Shown: positions 61,994 to 64,000 of the stretch, piece after piece
Layout of the letters: every line of letters begins with the position of its first letter
How positions within the stretch are numbered: position 1 is the first letter of the stretch
Origin: Hungatella sp. UBA5385
GTDB taxonomy: Bacteria; Bacillota; Clostridia; Lachnospirales; Lachnospiraceae
Assembly: GCA_002409995.1 (NCBI GenBank)
Contig: DHOR01000040.1
Span: 145,236-209,235 of the forward strand
DNA length: 64,000 bases
Direction: 5' to 3'
Notes under the pieces: model-generated
What the model was told of the DNA's origin: nothing
Seen by the model: only the letters and a program-made list of their open reading frames with translations
Database searches by the model: none
Program-made: the position numbers and the translations under genes

Positions 61994-62058
61994 AAAAGAT
62001 AACACCTTTTATCGGGTCCACTTCATTCAGGATTACCGATGGAGGTGTTATCTTTTTT
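61994..62058. terminator. Bidirectional terminator between prs and pgeF
   Basis: AAAGATAACACCT (61995-62007) pairs with AGGTGTTATCTTT (62043-62055), followed by TTT on the plus strand and, on the other strand, by TTTTCTT. It serves both convergent genes. Confidence 0.85.
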
Positions 62059-62073
62059 ATCTTGTTTTTCAAA

Positions 62074-62928
62074 CTATTCCTTCAGACAAAGGAAAGCCGC
62101 CAAATTCCCCCGCTTATCCCCTGTAGTTCTATGGGAAAACAGGTAATCGGAATTACAGTGAGTGCAGATATCAGTTATTTGCAAATGACTCTTAAGTATT
62201 CCGCCTTCTTCCAGAACGATCTCATTGGCTTTCCACAGATTCAGCTGATATTTACCATTTCCTTTGGAATACAGAATTTGATCCCAATGTTCACTGGAAA
62301 ATGCCTTCTTAAACTCCTCTGCAACCTCTCCCCCCACTTCATAACAGTCCTGACAGATGCTGGGACCAATACAAGCGATGATATCTTCAGGTTTTGAGCC
62401 ATATTCCTCTCTCATTCTGTCCATAGTTACTTTTCCCATGCGGTTTACAGTGCCTCTCCAGCCGGAATGGCTTAAACCAATGGCTTTATGAACAGGGTCC
62501 AGAAAATAAAGAGGTACACAGTCTGCATAAAAAGTCACCAGAGTAATTCCCGGCACATTGGTAATCAAACCATCAATATCTCTGTAATCCCTCTCTTTTG
62601 TAACTCCCTTTCCGGCATCCTCTTCACAGACTTTGTGGATATTAGTTGTATGAGTCTGGTATGACAGAACCATTTTATCCACATCCACCTTAAGAGCCTT
62701 TGCCATCCGCCTGTAATTTTCCAGTACATGATCCGGATTATCACCTTTTGTAAAAGCAAAATTCATAGTGGAATAAACGCCTTCACTGACACCGCCCATA
62801 CGCGTGGAGAAGCCCTGATGAACAAGGTCAGTATCCTCCAAAAGGGGAAATGACAGATAGGGGACATCTGATTCTGTTTTATATTCTAAAATTGGTTCCT
62901 TTCCTTTTCTCTTCCATATCTCTTTCAC
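62074..62928 (-). CDS. pgeF: Peptidoglycan editing factor PgeF/YlmD (laccase-domain)
   Basis: PgeF (YlmD, YfiH) is a multicopper-oxidase-like protein of the LACC1 family that removes wrongly placed amino acids from peptidoglycan precursors. The product is 284 residues. Metal and active-site blocks are MVLSYQTHTTNIHKVC, VTFYADCVPLYFLDPVH and IGLSHSGWRGTVNRMGK; the C-terminus ends near HCNSDYLFSHR. The start codon is GTG 62928, 7 nt after GGAGG. That site is part of a 12-bp tandem duplication (62934-62957) running back to the yraN stop. Confidence 0.95.
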   Translation of the reverse strand: MKEIWKRKGKEPILEYKTESDVPYLSFPLLEDTDLVHQGFSTRMGGVSEGVYSTMNFAFTKGDNPDHVLENYRRMAKALKVDVDKMVLSYQTHTTNIHKVCEEDAGKGVTKERDYRDIDGLITNVPGITLVTFYADCVPLYFLDPVHKAIGLSHSGWRGTVNRMGKVTMDRMREEYGSKPEDIIACIGPSICQDCYEVGGEVAEEFKKAFSSEHWDQILYSKGNGKYQLNLWKANEIVLEEGGILKSHLQITDICTHCNSDYLFSHRTTGDKRGNLAAFLCLKE

Positions 62929-62955
62929 TTATGTTCCTCCAGTCTTTCCTCCAGT

Positions 62956-63297
62956 CTAAAATGCATCTTGAAGTACTCTGATGTCTTCTCCTAATATAGC
63001 AACTACGTCAAAACGGCAGGCTGTGTCAGAACCCAGACCATGAGTGAGCATATAATATCTGGCTGTATGGCGGATGGTCTTCTGCTTCTGCCAGGTAACA
63101 GCTTCCGCAGGGTCTCCCATTTTCCCGTTTTTCCGGTATTTTACCTCTATAAAAACAAGATAATTACCGTCTTTTGCAATGAGATCAATCTCTCCATGCT
63201 GATCTCTGTAATTCTTCTCTATAATCTCATATCCCAGGGCCTCAAGATGGGAAGCTGCCCTTGCCTCATAATCTGATCCGATTAAACGTTTATTCAT
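62956..63297 (-). CDS. YraN-family endonuclease-like protein
   Basis: The product is 113 residues, a restriction-endonuclease fold. EARAASHLEALGYEIIEKNY, GEIDLIAKDGNYLVFIEVKY (catalytic D and ExK) and RFDVVAILG are UPF0102 blocks. The role is uncertain; rnhB-yraN adjacency is widespread. ATG 63297 directly follows the rnhB stop (its TAG base-pairs at the junction) with GGAG upstream. Confidence 0.93.
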   Translation of the reverse strand: MNKRLIGSDYEARAASHLEALGYEIIEKNYRDQHGEIDLIAKDGNYLVFIEVKYRKNGKMGDPAEAVTWQKQKTIRHTARYYMLTHGLGSDTACRFDVVAILGEDIRVLQDAF

Positions 63298-63942
63298 CTA
63301 TTCGCTCCAAAAGTTTTTAATAAAGCTCCTTCTGTGAATGGGACAGGGACCAATCTCTTTGATCACCTCAATATGAGCTTTAGTTCCATACCCCTTATGT
63401 TTGGCAAATCCATATTCAGGGAAAAGCACATCGTATTCTTGCATCATATGATCCCTTGTAACCTTCGCCATAATGCTGGCTGCTGCTATGGATACACTTT
63501 TCGCATCCCCTTTGATAATAGACATCTGGGAAATGGTAACTTCCGGAATGGTCACAGCATCATTAAGCAGCACATCAGGTACAGAGCCAAGCTTTGATAT
63601 TGCTTGCCTCATAGCCTCATAGGTTGCCTGTAATATATTGATTTCGTCAACACGATCCGCTCCTATGACTCCTACTGCACAAGCCACAGCCTTTTCCTGC
63701 ACTTCTTCAAACAAAGCCTCTCTCCGCTTCTCTGTCAGCTTCTTGGAGTCATTTAAGTAAAGAATCTGGCAATTTCTCGGCAAAATTACTGCTCCTGCCA
63801 CCACAGGGCCTGCCAGAGGACCTCTTCCTGCCTCATCAATTCCACAGACAAGTACATGATCCTCGTATGCATTTTCATACTCTTTCATCGCTTCCAGACG
63901 TAATAACTCTGCCTGCAGCTTTTCTTCTGTTAATTTTCTCAT
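63298..63942 (-). CDS. rnhB: Ribonuclease HII
   Basis: RNase HII cleaves at ribonucleotides in DNA and removes RNA primers. The product is 214 residues from ATG 63942 (or 220 from TTG 63960). Catalytic blocks are VCGIDEAGRGPLAGPVVAGA (D-E pair), YLNDSKKLTEKRREALF and SIAAASIMAKVTRDH. I prefer ATG 63942 because GGAG lies about 11 nt upstream. The upstream gene is outside the window. It forms a rnhB-yraN-pgeF run; RNase HI is at 45874-46356. Confidence 0.95.
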   Translation of the reverse strand: MRKLTEEKLQAELLRLEAMKEYENAYEDHVLVCGIDEAGRGPLAGPVVAGAVILPRNCQILYLNDSKKLTEKRREALFEEVQEKAVACAVGVIGADRVDEINILQATYEAMRQAISKLGSVPDVLLNDAVTIPEVTISQMSIIKGDAKSVSIAAASIMAKVTRDHMMQEYDVLFPEYGFAKHKGYGTKAHIEVIKEIGPCPIHRRSFIKNFWSE

Positions 63943-63980
63943 TTTATGTAACTTCTCCAATTGTTTCTATTGTTCCAACA

Positions 63981-64000
63981 TTTAAAAACGGGGTTCGACC
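63981..64000. repeat. Truncated copy of the palindromic element
   Basis: TTTAAAAACGGGGTTCGACC at the window edge matches the arm of the 41477-41529 palindrome at 18 of 20 positions (AC for TT). The rest would lie outside the window. Confidence 0.65.

Noticed and set aside
1..64000. CRISPR array, prophage, insertion sequence or rRNA/tRNA genes
   Set aside because: No regularly spaced repeats, integrase, transposase or stable-RNA gene signature was noticed in the whole window.

Overview
The window looks like a chromosomal core segment of an endospore-forming, low-to-mid GC Firmicute of the class Clostridia, most likely family Lachnospiraceae. Three things support this: spore genes (spoIVA, yqfC, yqfD), a glmS self-cleaving ribozyme, and typical Lachnospiraceae small genes (DUF4321, DUF896, DUF3048). 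The presence of minCDE, mreCD, a very long PBP2 and rodA suggests a rod-shaped cell. No rRNA, tRNA, CRISPR array, insertion sequence or prophage is visible. Species is not assigned.

Nearly everything lies on the minus strand; the plus-strand genes are glmS, one orphan methyltransferase and prs. Region 1-3.0 kb holds a partial membrane-anchored gene and glmS with its ribozyme. Region 3.0-9.3 kb holds a cytidylate-kinase-like gene and a run HlyD-like/ylmE/sepF/aroB/lspA/rluD. Region 9.4-19.6 kb is a cell-shape and division block: P-loop protein, D,D-carboxypeptidase, mgsA, rodA, minE, minD, minC, pbp2, mreD, mreC, radC, DUF4321. Region 19.7-28.2 kb is miaB-mutS-mutL-miaA plus a methionine-gamma-lyase family gene. 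Region 28.4-29.2 kb is the A+T-rich orphan methyltransferase. Region 29.2-35.5 kb carries proline biosynthesis (proB, proA) with DUF896, a formyl-THF cyclo-ligase and two FAD oxidoreductases. Region 35.5-41.8 kb is flippase/DUF3048/ybeY/phoH/yqfD/yqfC and rpsU.

Region 41.9-51.2 kb contains alaS preceded by an unlisted 48-residue membrane peptide, a DUF1311 (LprI-like) envelope protein, rnhA, a beta-CASP nuclease, spoIVA and rtcB. Region 51.3-56.2 kb is a complete branched-chain amino acid ABC operon (livJ-H-M-G-F). Region 56.2-60.6 kb is DUF512-der-plsY-gpsA (ribosome assembly GTPase plus phospholipid entry steps). Region 60.7-64.0 kb has an unusually long PRPP synthetase on the plus strand facing rnhB-yraN-pgeF.

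The content is mostly housekeeping. The most interesting signals are non-coding: the glmS ribozyme, a prs leader that can fold as a terminator hairpin whose loop pairs with the 5' end, a 25-bp-stem palindrome with a related truncated copy at the window edge, and three phased CTTAC repeats in front of the LprI-like gene. I did not find a convincing new multi-gene system. Promoter, terminator and RNA-fold calls were made by eye, without folding or database software.
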